From Chloroflexota bacterium (lineage in GTDB: Bacteria > Chloroflexota > Limnocylindria > P2-11E): DNA of 52,243 nt. Under the pieces are notes generated by a model, which saw nothing but the letters and a program-made list of their open reading frames with translations, searched no databases and was not told where the DNA came from. Position numbers and translations under genes: made by a program. How positions within the stretch are numbered: position 1 is the first letter of the stretch; each line of letters starts with the position of its first letter. Shown here piece by piece: positions 16,319 to 25,087 of the stretch. The stretch spans positions 1-52,243 of the forward strand of contig VBDV01000118.1 in assembly GCA_005882765.1 (NCBI GenBank), written 5' to 3'.

Positions 16319-17758
16319 GTGCGCGTCGTCATCGCGGTGACCGCCGCGCTTCTCCTCTTGGCGGCGGGCCTTGCCGGAAGGATGGCCATCCTTTGGGCTG
16401 AGACCCAACGTTTCGAAGCATCATCGGTATGTCTGGCCGGCGGCGGAGACGGGTGCCGTGCACTTCACGGCGGTGTTGTTGTCGGGTCGCGCGAGACGGC
16501 GGGTCGCGGTTCGACACGCTACGTCTCGGTTCGTCTACCTGACCGACGAGACGCGGTATACGACGCGACGGTCTTCGTCGACTACGGGCTCTTCGATTCC
16601 CTTACCGTGGGACTCCCCATCGGGGTCGAAGAATGGCACGGTGATGTGACGCGTCTCTTTCGTGGCGATCGGTTCTTGCTCACCAAAGACTCGCCCGAAT
16701 CACGGCTCGATGACAGTTTCTACATGCTGCTCTTGCCGGTGTTCTTCGCCGGACTCGTCGCGCCCATCGGCGTGGAGATAAGGGAACGGGGGTCGTCCGC
16801 CTCTACATATGACCTTCCTCGCGTCATCCGACCGCGGCGATTGCTGCTCTACACCGTTGGAGTCCTTGGCCTCATGGCGCTCGCGATCGTCTTTGATCCC
16901 TTCCGCGTCCCCTTCGTTCCGTTCCGGGTCACATCAGCGCACCTCCTCGGTGTGGGCACGTGGGGCGGCATGATCGCGCTCGGGTGGGCAAGTCTCTTTC
17001 GCACAACGATCGTCCTTGATGTCGACCATCTCACTGTTCGCTCGTGGCCGTTCAAGCGAGCGGTCCGGTTTGCGGAGCTGTCTTCGGTGGATTTCGTTGG
17101 AAGCGGGGACAGGCAAGTATTGGTCCTGGCGCTCCACGGTGGTGAGCGCTTGCGGGTGAGCCTGCTTTCCTTCGCAGCGCGGGAGCGCGCGATCCTAGCG
17201 GACGTCCTCCGCCGCTACAGCGGCGCTGGTCGGGCAAGTGCGAGCGTCGACCGGGTCCATGGGGGCGATCGAGGCCGTCCGTTTGGCATTCGCGCGTTCT
17301 TGTCCATGTCGGGCTGGCAGCGAATTTCACCTATCGCCTGGTGGGAGTGGGTCTTGGCACCCGTCTGTATCGCGCTCGTTGGCGCATTCCTCGGTGCAGG
17401 CGTCCTCATCGATGCGCCGTTGGCAGAGCGTCTGGTCTTCGTAGCCGTCGGCGGCCCACTGCTCCTGCTAAGTGTCATCAGTGGCTACACGTGGAGGCGA
17501 CAGATGCGTACCGAACGCGAGCTGCGTGCTATGGGCCGCGTCACGCGCGGGACGATTGACTGGATCGGTGAGTGGAGCTCGCCGTACTGGGCGTTCACGT
17601 ACCGCTATGCCGACGCCACCGGGACCCCGCGCTCCGGTCGGGCATTCGGACTGGCCGTTGACATTCTGAAGCGGCGCGAGGGAGAGACCGGCGACGTGCG
17701 GTACGACGAACGCGGCGCGAGTCTATGGACCGACATAAGCGGTGTGCAGGCGATCTAG
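16319..17758 (+). CDS. hypothetical membrane protein with DUF3592-like C-terminus
   Basis: A protein of 479 residues starting with an N-terminal membrane anchor (VVIAVTAALLLLAAGLAGRM). A soluble beta-rich part follows to about 130, then hydrophobic segments near 140, 180, 215, 355 and 385, and a C-terminal soluble domain, VTRGTIDWIGEWSSPYWAFT to V-R-Y-D-E-R-G-A-S. This last part has the DUF3592 pattern (short strand, Y-R-Y-A-D, closing V-R-Y-D). A PH-like segment (TIVLDVDHLTVRSWPFKRAV) lies in the middle. GTG at 16319 lies 2 nt after the cyclase stop, so it is co-transcribed with it. Its last codons overlap the convergent serS stop by 4 nt. Function unknown. Confidence 0.7.
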   Translation: MRVVIAVTAALLLLAAGLAGRMAILWAETQRFEASSVCLAGGGDGCRALHGGVVVGSRETAGRGSTRYVSVRLPDRRDAVYDATVFVDYGLFDSLTVGLPIGVEEWHGDVTRLFRGDRFLLTKDSPESRLDDSFYMLLLPVFFAGLVAPIGVEIRERGSSASTYDLPRVIRPRRLLLYTVGVLGLMALAIVFDPFRVPFVPFRVTSAHLLGVGTWGGMIALGWASLFRTTIVLDVDHLTVRSWPFKRAVRFAELSSVDFVGSGDRQVLVLALHGGERLRVSLLSFAARERAILADVLRRYSGAGRASASVDRVHGGDRGRPFGIRAFLSMSGWQRISPIAWWEWVLAPVCIALVGAFLGAGVLIDAPLAERLVFVAVGGPLLLLSVISGYTWRRQMRTERELRAMGRVTRGTIDWIGEWSSPYWAFTYRYADATGTPRSGRAFGLAVDILKRREGETGDVRYDERGASLWTDISGVQAI

Positions 17759-19035
17759 AGGCTGAACTCTCCCGGCGCGATCTTCTCGCGGCCTCCCATG
17801 TACGAGCGGAGCGCCTTCGGGATCTCGATCGAGCCATCCTCGCGCTGGTAGTTCTCCATGACCGCGATCATGAGACGTGGCAGAGCGAGGCCGGAACCAT
17901 TCAACAGATGAGGGTGTTCGAGCGCTCCGCCGGCTTCGCGGCGGTAGCGGATGTTCCCTCGCTCCGCCTGGAACGATCCGCAGTTGCTGCAGGAGGAGAC
18001 CTCGAGCCACTCACCCACTCCAGGCGCCCATGCCTCGACGTCGAATCCGCGCATCGCCTGGAACGCCAGATCGCCGGTGCACAGCTCGAGGACGCGAACC
18101 GGGATTTCTAGGCGCTCGAGCACGTCGACCGCACGAGCGACAAGCGCCTCCAGCTCCTTCGGCGAGTCCTCGGGGTGGCAGTAGACGACCATCTCGACCT
18201 TGTCGAACTGATGCCCACGCTTGATCCCTCGCACGTCGCGGCCCGCGCTCATCTGCTCGCGCCGGAAACACGCGGTGTACGAAACGTACCGCAGCGGAAA
18301 CCGCCGACCGTCGAGCACCTCGTCGCGGTGCAGTGAGACGAGCTGCGGCTCAGCCGTCGGGATGAGCCAGAGATCGTCCGTCTCGTCGTGGTACTGGTTC
18401 GCGGCGAAGTGCGGAAGATGTGAGCTCGCGATCAGCGTCTCGCGCGTCGTGAGGAACGGCGGATAGATCTCGGTGAATCCATGCGGGAGCTTGAGATCGA
18501 TCATCCACGCGATGAGCGCGCGCTGGAGTGCGGCGCCGGCGCCACGCAGAACGTAGAAGCGCGAGCCCGACATCTTGGTTCCGCGAGGGATGTCGAGGAT
18601 CCCGAGCTGCTCACCGATCTCCCAGTGCGGCTTGGCGGCGAGGGCGCGCTTGGGTGGCACGTCCTGGCGGATGACCTTGTTGTCGTGCTCACCGGCCCCG
18701 CGGGGAGCCTGAGCGTCGAGCATGTTCGGGATGTGCAGCACGAGCTCGTCGCGCTCGGCCTCGAGGGCGGTGAGCTCGCCCTGCAGCGCCTTGATCCGCT
18801 CCCCCACCTCGCGCATGTGCGCCTTCACGTCCTCGCTCGGCGGCCCGCCGCGACTCGCTTTATTGCGCTCGGCGTTGAGCGCCTCGACCTGGCCCCGGAG
18901 GTCGCGCGCCTTCCGGTCGAGCGCCAGGATGCGCTCGAGGGGCGGCGCGTCGAAGCCGCGCGCGGCGAGCATATCGCGCACTTTCTCGGGGTCCTCGCGC
19001 ATGCGCTGGAGAGGCGTCATTCGAGCGCGTGCCAT
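17755..19035 (-). CDS. serS: serine--tRNA ligase
   Basis: Seryl-tRNA synthetase (class II), 426 residues, charging tRNA-Ser. The N-terminal coiled coil (LDRKARDLRGQVEALNAERN to about residue 110) is the arm that reads the long variable arm of tRNA-Ser. Motif 2 is ACFRREQMSAGRDVRGIKRG and motif 3 LNGSGLALPRLMIAVMENYQ. Its substrate tRNA-Ser(UGA) lies in this window. ATG 19035 is preceded by GGGAGAG at good spacing; ATG 19020 would give a standard N-terminus too. Only 15 nt separate it from the divergent glycosyltransferase. Length is normal for the family. Confidence 0.97.
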   Translation of the reverse strand: MARARMTPLQRMREDPEKVRDMLAARGFDAPPLERILALDRKARDLRGQVEALNAERNKASRGGPPSEDVKAHMREVGERIKALQGELTALEAERDELVLHIPNMLDAQAPRGAGEHDNKVIRQDVPPKRALAAKPHWEIGEQLGILDIPRGTKMSGSRFYVLRGAGAALQRALIAWMIDLKLPHGFTEIYPPFLTTRETLIASSHLPHFAANQYHDETDDLWLIPTAEPQLVSLHRDEVLDGRRFPLRYVSYTACFRREQMSAGRDVRGIKRGHQFDKVEMVVYCHPEDSPKELEALVARAVDVLERLEIPVRVLELCTGDLAFQAMRGFDVEAWAPGVGEWLEVSSCSNCGSFQAERGNIRYRREAGGALEHPHLLNGSGLALPRLMIAVMENYQREDGSIEIPKALRSYMGGREKIAPGEFSL

Positions 19036-19050
19036 TATCCGTGCTCTCCC

Positions 19051-20304
19051 GTGTACGACGTGGTGCTCGTCGCGTTCGAGGGTCCCGACCGCTATTCGTT
19101 CGTCGGCGGTCTCGCCACGCGCATGATCGATTTGGCCGACGCACTGGTCGATCGGGGCTACTTCGTTCACCACGTGTTCGTCGGCGACCCGAAGCTGCCG
19201 GCACGCGAGGAGCGCGCCGAGGGGCGCCTCGTCCTGGAGCGATGGTCGCAGTGGATCAGCGCCTATCACCCGCGCGACGTCTACGACGGCGAGGACGGTA
19301 AATGGCGCGACTTCTCGCGCACCGTACCGGCGCATCTCGCCGATGTCGTCATCGCGTCGGCGGCGGAAGGCCGGAAGTCGGTGCTTCTCTTTGAGGACTG
19401 GCAGACGGCCGATGCCGCGATCGCGACCGCCGCCATCCTGAACGTCCGCATGCCAGGCGCAGCGGCGATCCTCTGGAACGCCAACAACACCTACGGCTTC
19501 GGGAGCGTCGACTTTCCGCTGCTGCGGCTCGCCGCGTCGATCACAACGGTCTCGCGTTTCATGCGCGCCGAGATGTCGGCCGTCGGCGTCGACGCGGCCG
19601 TCCTGCCGAATGGGATCGCCGAGCGTTTCCTGAAGCCGCTCCCGCCGACTGAGGCGCGGCCGCTGCGCGAGGCGTTCGGCGACCGGCCGACCTTCGTGAA
19701 GGTCGCGCGATTCGATCAGGACAAGCGCTGGCTCTGGGCGATCGACGCGATCGCCTTCATGCGCGACACCGGCGCGCGGCCGCGTCTCCTCATGCGCGGA
19801 AGCCGCAGTCCGTACGGCGACATCGTCGGCGCGCGCATCCGAGCGCGCGGCCTTTCGATCGAGCGCGTGGCCCTTTCGACCGAAGCCGCGACCCGCGACC
19901 TCGCCGCCGCCGTTGCGGCGAGCACCGCCGACATCGTCTTCCTCGATTACTTCATCCCCGAACGGACCCTCCGCGCGTTGTACCAGGCCGCTGACGGCGT
20001 TCTGGCGAATTCCGAGAAGGAGCCTTTCGGTCTCGTGGGTCTAGAGGTCATGGCTTCGGGAGGGCTTGCCTACGTCGGGCGGACGGGCGAGGACTACGCG
20101 GTCCCGTTCGGCAATGCCGTCGTCATGCAGAGCGACGATCCGCGCGAGCTGCTCGCGACGCACGCCACGCTTGGCACTCGGCCGGAGGTCATTCGCGCCA
20201 TCCGCGCCGACGGGAAGGCCACGGCGAAACGGTTCGCGTGGCCGCGTGTACTCGATGGCTACGAGGCCGCTTGGGAGACCGCGTTCGCGCTGACCTCGGG
20301 CTAA
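19051..20304 (+). CDS. GT-B fold glycosyltransferase (family 4-like)
   Basis: About 417 residues with the two-Rossmann-domain arrangement of retaining GT4 enzymes. The N-terminal MYDVVLVAFEGPDRYSFVGG has the Gly-rich acceptor loop; the C-terminal domain has FVKVARFDQDKRW, a RLLMRGSRSPYG strand-loop and the donor motif NSEKEPFGLVGLEVMASGG with the E-x7-E pattern. Donor and acceptor are unknown; trehalose-synthase or maltose-type glycogen enzymes are conceivable relatives. The GTG at 19051 opens the first strand, but no Shine-Dalgarno is visible, and the divergent serS starts 15 nt away. Confidence 0.85.
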   Translation: MYDVVLVAFEGPDRYSFVGGLATRMIDLADALVDRGYFVHHVFVGDPKLPAREERAEGRLVLERWSQWISAYHPRDVYDGEDGKWRDFSRTVPAHLADVVIASAAEGRKSVLLFEDWQTADAAIATAAILNVRMPGAAAILWNANNTYGFGSVDFPLLRLAASITTVSRFMRAEMSAVGVDAAVLPNGIAERFLKPLPPTEARPLREAFGDRPTFVKVARFDQDKRWLWAIDAIAFMRDTGARPRLLMRGSRSPYGDIVGARIRARGLSIERVALSTEAATRDLAAAVAASTADIVFLDYFIPERTLRALYQAADGVLANSEKEPFGLVGLEVMASGGLAYVGRTGEDYAVPFGNAVVMQSDDPRELLATHATLGTRPEVIRAIRADGKATAKRFAWPRVLDGYEAAWETAFALTSG

Positions 20305-20325
20305 ACCGGACCCTCGAAACAGCCG

Positions 20326-21048
20326 TTAGACGGTTCGCGGGAGCCTGAGCCCGAGCCACGCACCCCAGATCGGAGCCACGATCCCTCCGCTGAGGAGAAT
20401 TAGTAGCCCCCCGACCGCGTCCGGAACAGGTAGTGCGGCGTCACGCGCGAGAAGGCTCAGGAGGCCCAGCCAGTAGAGAGCCGCGAGAACGAAGCCGAGC
20501 AAGGCCCAGGCCTTCGGGAACGATCGTTGTTCGAGGGCGAGACCACTTGCCCAGTAGGTACCCAAGCCGGCCAGGAGCAAGAACGCGCGCTGTAGCCAAT
20601 TCGCTGGGGACTCGATCAACGCGCTCGCGTCGGTCAGGACCTGGAGCGTCTGACTCGAGGCATCCTGACTCACGTTGACCACTGCCTGCAGCAGCCCAAG
20701 CGTCAGGAACAACCACAGCGATCCAAAGAGTCCCGCCGCGGCGAACGCGGCCGTCATCAACTGCTGGTAAGGGCCGTCGGGTGCCAGCGCATGTCTTAGC
20801 ACCAACCCAATTCCAATGAGGCAAAGCATTGCCAGAGTTAGGGAAACCACCGCGGCATAGAACTGCGGGTACACCGCTCGCTCATAGGCGTAGTGCGCGA
20901 CACGATCGGTAGCATCCGGGGGCTGTGGTGAAATGATCGCGAAACTCACGAGCGTGAAAATCCATGTGCCAACAAACCACCCAGCCGCATAGATCAACGC
21001 GAGCGCTCTGCCTATTGGGTACCAGCGAGAGGCCCTCGTCGCGTCCAT
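20326..21048 (-). CDS. DUF4386-like integral membrane protein
   Basis: A 240-residue polytopic membrane protein with about six or seven helices, for example LALIYAAGWFVGTWIFTLVS, AAVVSLTLAMLCLIGIGLVL and AWALLGFVLAALYWLGLLSL. The pattern RALALIYAAGWFVGTW and a central stretch around ALIESPANWL resemble DUF4386 proteins; function is unknown. It begins 19 nt after the methyltransferase stop in the same direction, so it is probably the last gene of the greA-lysK-GH57-methyltransferase operon. It converges with the glycosyltransferase, 21 nt apart. Confidence 0.75.
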   Translation of the reverse strand: MDATRASRWYPIGRALALIYAAGWFVGTWIFTLVSFAIISPQPPDATDRVAHYAYERAVYPQFYAAVVSLTLAMLCLIGIGLVLRHALAPDGPYQQLMTAAFAAAGLFGSLWLFLTLGLLQAVVNVSQDASSQTLQVLTDASALIESPANWLQRAFLLLAGLGTYWASGLALEQRSFPKAWALLGFVLAALYWLGLLSLLARDAALPVPDAVGGLLILLSGGIVAPIWGAWLGLRLPRTV

Positions 21049-21067
21049 TAGCCGTTGAAGCCTAGCC

Positions 21068-21838
21068 CTAGGCGGAGGTCAGACCGTCGTTGCTCTTCTT
21101 CTCCAGTATCTCGAAGCGCACAGCCCGTTCGACGAAGAGCGGAGTCCTTCGTCGCGCCGCGGGCACGAGCCATTGCACACGCCTGGAGAAGCGCAGATGG
21201 TCCGTGAGGTAATCGTTGAGCTCCCCGATATCCTCGAACGGGATCGCGTGCCACAGGCGGCCCCGCCGTCGCGAGTGAAAGAGCTTGCGCCGCAGGACAT
21301 CGCGGACCGCACGGTCGGACATCGTGTCGTCCATTTTGGTCAGCCGCTGTGTACCGATCGTCCCGATCACCCTGCCGCGGGCACTCGTGGCGCGCACGCG
21401 TGCCGAGACGCGCGAATCAGGGCGCGCGTCGACGAAGACACCTCGGTCAACGAGGATCCGGTGGGCCTCCTGGAGGGCATCGACCATGCCCTTGTGCGCA
21501 ACTCATCAGAGCGTCCACGAGAAGATCACCACGTCGAACGACGCGTCCGGCAGTCGAAGTGACTGCGCGGCTCCCTCGCTGAACTTGACGTTGGAAACGC
21601 CCTGCCGCCGCGCCGCAGCGCGGCCGCGCGCCAGCGCGCCGCGGTCGGGATCGACGGCGAGAACCGATGCCGCGTCGCGAGCCGCGCCCAGTGCGAGACG
21701 GCCTTCGCCGGCGCCGATGTCCGCCACGCGTAGCCCGCGCAGGTCTAGGCCATATGCGCCGAGCTCGATCTCCGCCGGTGGCCGGAGAAACCCGAGACCG
21801 CCCGGAAAGGTCCGCCCGGAGCTAGCCGTAGCGTTCAC
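21068..21838 (-). CDS. class I SAM-dependent methyltransferase crossed by two in-frame TGA codons (candidate selenoprotein)
   Basis: From the GTG at 21838 the frame runs 256 codons and is continuous apart from two adjacent TGA codons at 111-112 (21503-21508). Motif I is VADIGAGEGRLAL (38-50), motif II LAVDPD, then DASFDVVIFSWTL, TGA, TGA, VAHKGMVDALQEAHRILVD, so the post-motif IV/V region continues in the same frame. Related methyltransferases, as I recall them, commonly carry Cys-Cys or Cys here. A perfect 7-bp hairpin with loop GGTCG starts 10 nt after the second TGA. The start overlaps the GH57 gene by 17 nt. Two readings are possible: Sec-Sec insertion, or a nonsense pseudogene. No frameshift and normal codon use downstream favour the first. 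Substrate unknown. Confidence 0.6.
21474..21492 (-). promoter_or_regulatory. SECIS-like hairpin after tandem UGA
   Basis: On the minus strand AGGGCAT (21486-21492) pairs perfectly with ATGCCCT (21474-21480) around the five-base loop GGTCG. The loop begins 17 nt after the second TGA and 20 nt after the first. In the E. coli fdhF SECIS the loop starts GGUC about 18 nt after the UGA. The loop Gs and the spacing both match the bacterial SECIS pattern. Its role is inferred. Confidence 0.5.
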
Positions 21839-23501
21839 CTGCGCCTGGAAGCATCGCACCGATGCGGTTGCCCGACGCGTCGACGCGCTGCGGATCCATG
21901 AGCGGGTTGCGGATGTCGTCGGGGGGCTCCGCGCCCGCGAACCACCACACGACTTCGAGGTTCGCCCGGAACAGCGCATCGAAGACTGCGTCTTCAGGCG
22001 ACGAGTTCCGGCTCGAGTACCACCAGAACCAGTCGCTGCCTTCGGCGACCATCAGCGGTTGGCGGACGCTCTTTGGCATGTACCGGAGGGAGCCCCACTG
22101 CTCCTGCGCGAATCGGCGCGTGCGCTCGAGGGCGCTCCACGCACGGGCGTGGGCTGGCTCACCGCTCCAGACCCGCAGGCTCGCCTCGATCCACGACCCG
22201 GTGTGAAGCCGGGGAAGCTCGACCGTGGCCGGCGACTTCTCGAGGAAGTCGGAGATGCGCACGGTTTCGAAGCGATCGTCGGCTTCGAGCTTGCCGTACA
22301 AGGCGCGCAGGAAGTCGTTGCCGTTGTTGGGGTATTGCTCCCAGGCGTTCTCGCCGTCGAGGATGATCGATGCGAGGTACGGTCCGCCCTCGTTCGGCAG
22401 CCGATCGCGCGCGCGCTCGAGCTTCACGATCATGTCGCCGACCGCGTCTTCTGGTTTCATGTCGCCGTAGACGAAGCCGATCCGGTCCGAGAGCTCTCGA
22501 TCGCGGAAGATCACGGTGGCGCCGTTCGCGAGGCGATAGGGCCGGTACAGGAGTCCCGGCTCGAGCAGCGCGCCGACGTCATCGCGCCGGAGCTCGACGT
22601 TCACCGAGCGCGCGAGCACACCCTCGTCGGAGGCGAACCACGCGAGGCCTGCCTTGCGGATCGCATCCGCTGCCTCGGGCGAGACCGCACCTTCCGACGG
22701 CCAGACGCCTCGGGGTTTCACGCCGAAGGCGCGCTCGTGCGATGCGATGGCCTCCTCCAGCTGGAACGCCGCGTCGTCCGGATAGGCGAACGGGACCTCA
22801 GGGAGCTGCGCCGACGGATCCGCCCGCAGCGCCGAGCGGTCGTCGATGATGAGCGGGAGGATCGGGTGGTAGTAGGGCGTGGTCAGGATCTCGACCTGGC
22901 CGTCGCGCTCGAGCCGGTGGTACAGGTGCGGCACGCCCGACGCCATGAAGCGCTGGCGGCCGATGACGTAGCGCACGTCGTCGCGCGTGAAGCGCGCCCC
23001 CTTGTCGGCGAGCTCGACGAGGCGCTGGTCCGAGCGGATGTCGTCCGGATCGATCCACGCGAGATTGAACCAGAGCGCGAGATCGACGAAGTAGTCGTCC
23101 GAGAGGAGCTCGTGCCGGTCGCCGGTGGCCATCGCGAGCTGCAGCAGCCGCCGGTACTCCTGATAGCGATGGATGACGTTGCCGTGATGGATCGAGAAGA
23201 AGCGCCGCAGGATGTGCACGCGCTCCTCATCGGCGAGGACCCCATCGACCGTGCGCATCGTGAGTCGCGTGTCCTCGTCGTCGGCGCCGCGGGCGTAGTC
23301 CTCGAGCTGATCACGAAGACTCGGCACCATCGTGAAGTTCACCCTGACGCGTGGGAACTCCTGTAAGAGCCGCGCCATGTGCAAGTAGTCCTTCGACGCG
23401 TGCAGGCGCACCCACGGCAGCACGAACTCACTTGTCTGCGGATGCTTGTAGTAGGGCTGGTGCATGTGCCAGAGGATCGCGACGGGCAGCTTTCCGTTCA
23501 C
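21822..23501 (-). CDS. glycoside hydrolase family 57 protein
   Basis: A 559-residue GH57 enzyme (alpha-amylase/4-alpha-glucanotransferase/branching type). AILWHMHQPYY near the N-terminus is the first conserved region; GVWPSEGAVSPEA contains the expected nucleophile Glu and SIILDGENAWEQYP the acid/base Asp, so both catalytic carboxylates are present. The subgroup resembles the short alpha-amylase-like members of cell-interior glucan metabolism; no signal peptide is seen. Activity class (hydrolase versus branching) cannot be decided here. The start overlaps the lysK stop by 4 nt; the stop overlaps the methyltransferase start by 17 nt. Confidence 0.92.
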   Translation of the reverse strand: MNGKLPVAILWHMHQPYYKHPQTSEFVLPWVRLHASKDYLHMARLLQEFPRVRVNFTMVPSLRDQLEDYARGADDEDTRLTMRTVDGVLADEERVHILRRFFSIHHGNVIHRYQEYRRLLQLAMATGDRHELLSDDYFVDLALWFNLAWIDPDDIRSDQRLVELADKGARFTRDDVRYVIGRQRFMASGVPHLYHRLERDGQVEILTTPYYHPILPLIIDDRSALRADPSAQLPEVPFAYPDDAAFQLEEAIASHERAFGVKPRGVWPSEGAVSPEAADAIRKAGLAWFASDEGVLARSVNVELRRDDVGALLEPGLLYRPYRLANGATVIFRDRELSDRIGFVYGDMKPEDAVGDMIVKLERARDRLPNEGGPYLASIILDGENAWEQYPNNGNDFLRALYGKLEADDRFETVRISDFLEKSPATVELPRLHTGSWIEASLRVWSGEPAHARAWSALERTRRFAQEQWGSLRYMPKSVRQPLMVAEGSDWFWWYSSRNSSPEDAVFDALFRANLEVVWWFAGAEPPDDIRNPLMDPQRVDASGNRIGAMLPGAGERYG

Positions 23502-25087
23502 GGGGCACGTCCGAGCTCGTCGAGACGCCGGCGCACGAGCTCAGGATCGATCGAGAGGAGGAGCCAGCCGGCTCGCGGACCGTTCGGCTTGCCGAGGAAC
23601 GCGAGGTAGATCGCGGCGAACGCGTCCTGCGACGGGTTGCCCTTGGCATCCAGAAGGCCGACCTGTTTCGCGGCCTCGTAGAGCTGGTTCTGCATTTCGC
23701 CCGCATCGTGGACCGTGCCGATGAGCGCCCTGATCGCGGACAGGTATCGACGTTGCTCCGGCGTCAGCTCGACATCTGGAGTCCTCTCGAGAACTTCGAA
23801 CTTGGCTTCGTCAGGGGCCCAGCGCTCGAGCCAGGCTCGCGCGAGCTCGACACGCCGGTGCAGGTCCCGCAGCTCCGCGTCGGTCAGGCGTGCGCCCTTT
23901 TCCTTCTCCGCCTCAGCCTCGGGCTTGATGCTGGGGATCTGGAGCCAGCTCGCGACCGTCGTGAAGCGGATGCGGAAGCCCGGCGCGTCTGGCGTGGGCG
24001 ATACCTGGGAGAGCCGCCAGGTCTTCCCGAGGTCGCTTTCCTCGTCCCCGCGATACGCATCCGCTGCGCGGTCGTACTCGTCCATCAGCCGGGGCAGCGT
24101 CATGCCGGCCGGATCGAACTCGAGGTGGCGCTTCGGATGCGTCCGCAGCATCAGGAAACGAACCACCTCGGGCGGGTAGATCGCGACGATCTCGACCGCT
24201 TCGGCTCCGATTCCCTTGGAGCTCGCCATTTTCTTGCCGCCGAACGTGAAGAACTCGTGCTGCAGGCCTGGAGGCGGATCGCGTTTCCACACCTCGCGAT
24301 AGATCTCATTCGATCGCTCGCGCGATCCTCCCGCGGTGAGGAGGTCCTTGCCGCCCTCCTCGTAGGTCACGCCGAAGTGGTCCCACTGCGCGCACCACTG
24401 CTCGTTCCACAAAAGCTTCGCGTTCCCCTTGAAAGGCGCGAGCCGACCTTTGTGACCGCAGCCCTTTGCCCATTCCACATAATCCGGTTTGCACTCGTAC
24501 GCGACCGTCGTGCCGTCGTAGTCGGTCGCAAGCGTTGTTCCGATCCGTCCGCAGTTCTCGCAGATCACGGCCACCGGGAGCCAGCCTTCCGGATGGTCGA
24601 CATTCGCGACGCGCTTGTGGATCGCACGGATCGTCTCGGCGTTCCGGAGCACGAGATCAATTTGCTTGTCGAGCGCGCCCGACCGGTAGAGGTCCCGCAT
24701 CCGGTGGAACTCGGGAGTGATTCCTAGACCGGCGAAGAGCGCGATGAAACGAGTCGCGTGGTAATCGGCGAAGTCCGTCCCGACGGACGGATCGGGGCTC
24801 GGGATCATGCAGAGGGGCTTGCCCATGTGCGCGGCCATCCCGGCCCGTTCCTTCATCGACTGCGAGTCCATCGGGTCGTAGTCGTCGATCGTGTAGACGA
24901 ACCGAACGTCGAGGGCGTTCGCTTTGAACGTGCGGAAAAGGGCGTCGCTGATGATCGGACCGCGCAGGCCGGAGATCGGCACCGGTCCCGACGGCGTTTT
25001 CGAATCGCGCACGACGTGCGGCCGCCCAGGCTGGAGAAGCTTGACCTCCTCGTCGGCCCAGAAGGCCGCCTCGTGCCCTGAGCTCAA
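23498..25087 (-). CDS. lysK: class I lysine--tRNA ligase
   Basis: A class I lysyl-tRNA synthetase of 529 residues, found mainly in archaea and some bacteria in place of the class II enzyme. The KMSKS equivalent is KMASSKG at 286-292, a Zn-ribbon-like CENCG (176-180) and Cys199/Cys210 insert is present, and the C-terminal helical anticodon-binding part is complete. The HIGH-like motif, expected after SGPV, reads P-I-S-G at 37-40 and lacks the first His. Whether this is a tolerated variant or loss of function is not decidable here. Coupled to greA upstream (4-nt overlap) and to the GH57 gene downstream. Confidence 0.93.
   Translation of the reverse strand: MSSGHEAAFWADEEVKLLQPGRPHVVRDSKTPSGPVPISGLRGPIISDALFRTFKANALDVRFVYTIDDYDPMDSQSMKERAGMAAHMGKPLCMIPSPDPSVGTDFADYHATRFIALFAGLGITPEFHRMRDLYRSGALDKQIDLVLRNAETIRAIHKRVANVDHPEGWLPVAVICENCGRIGTTLATDYDGTTVAYECKPDYVEWAKGCGHKGRLAPFKGNAKLLWNEQWCAQWDHFGVTYEEGGKDLLTAGGSRERSNEIYREVWKRDPPPGLQHEFFTFGGKKMASSKGIGAEAVEIVAIYPPEVVRFLMLRTHPKRHLEFDPAGMTLPRLMDEYDRAADAYRGDEESDLGKTWRLSQVSPTPDAPGFRIRFTTVASWLQIPSIKPEAEAEKEKGARLTDAELRDLHRRVELARAWLERWAPDEAKFEVLERTPDVELTPEQRRYLSAIRALIGTVHDAGEMQNQLYEAAKQVGLLDAKGNPSQDAFAAIYLAFLGKPNGPRAGWLLLSIDPELVRRRLDELGRAP

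Noticed and set aside
21068-21508. Two separate genes: a truncated methyltransferase and a downstream protein starting at ATG 21487
   Set aside because: The downstream piece begins inside a methyltransferase helix, is in the same frame as the upstream part and has no ribosome site. A single recoded or interrupted gene explains both.
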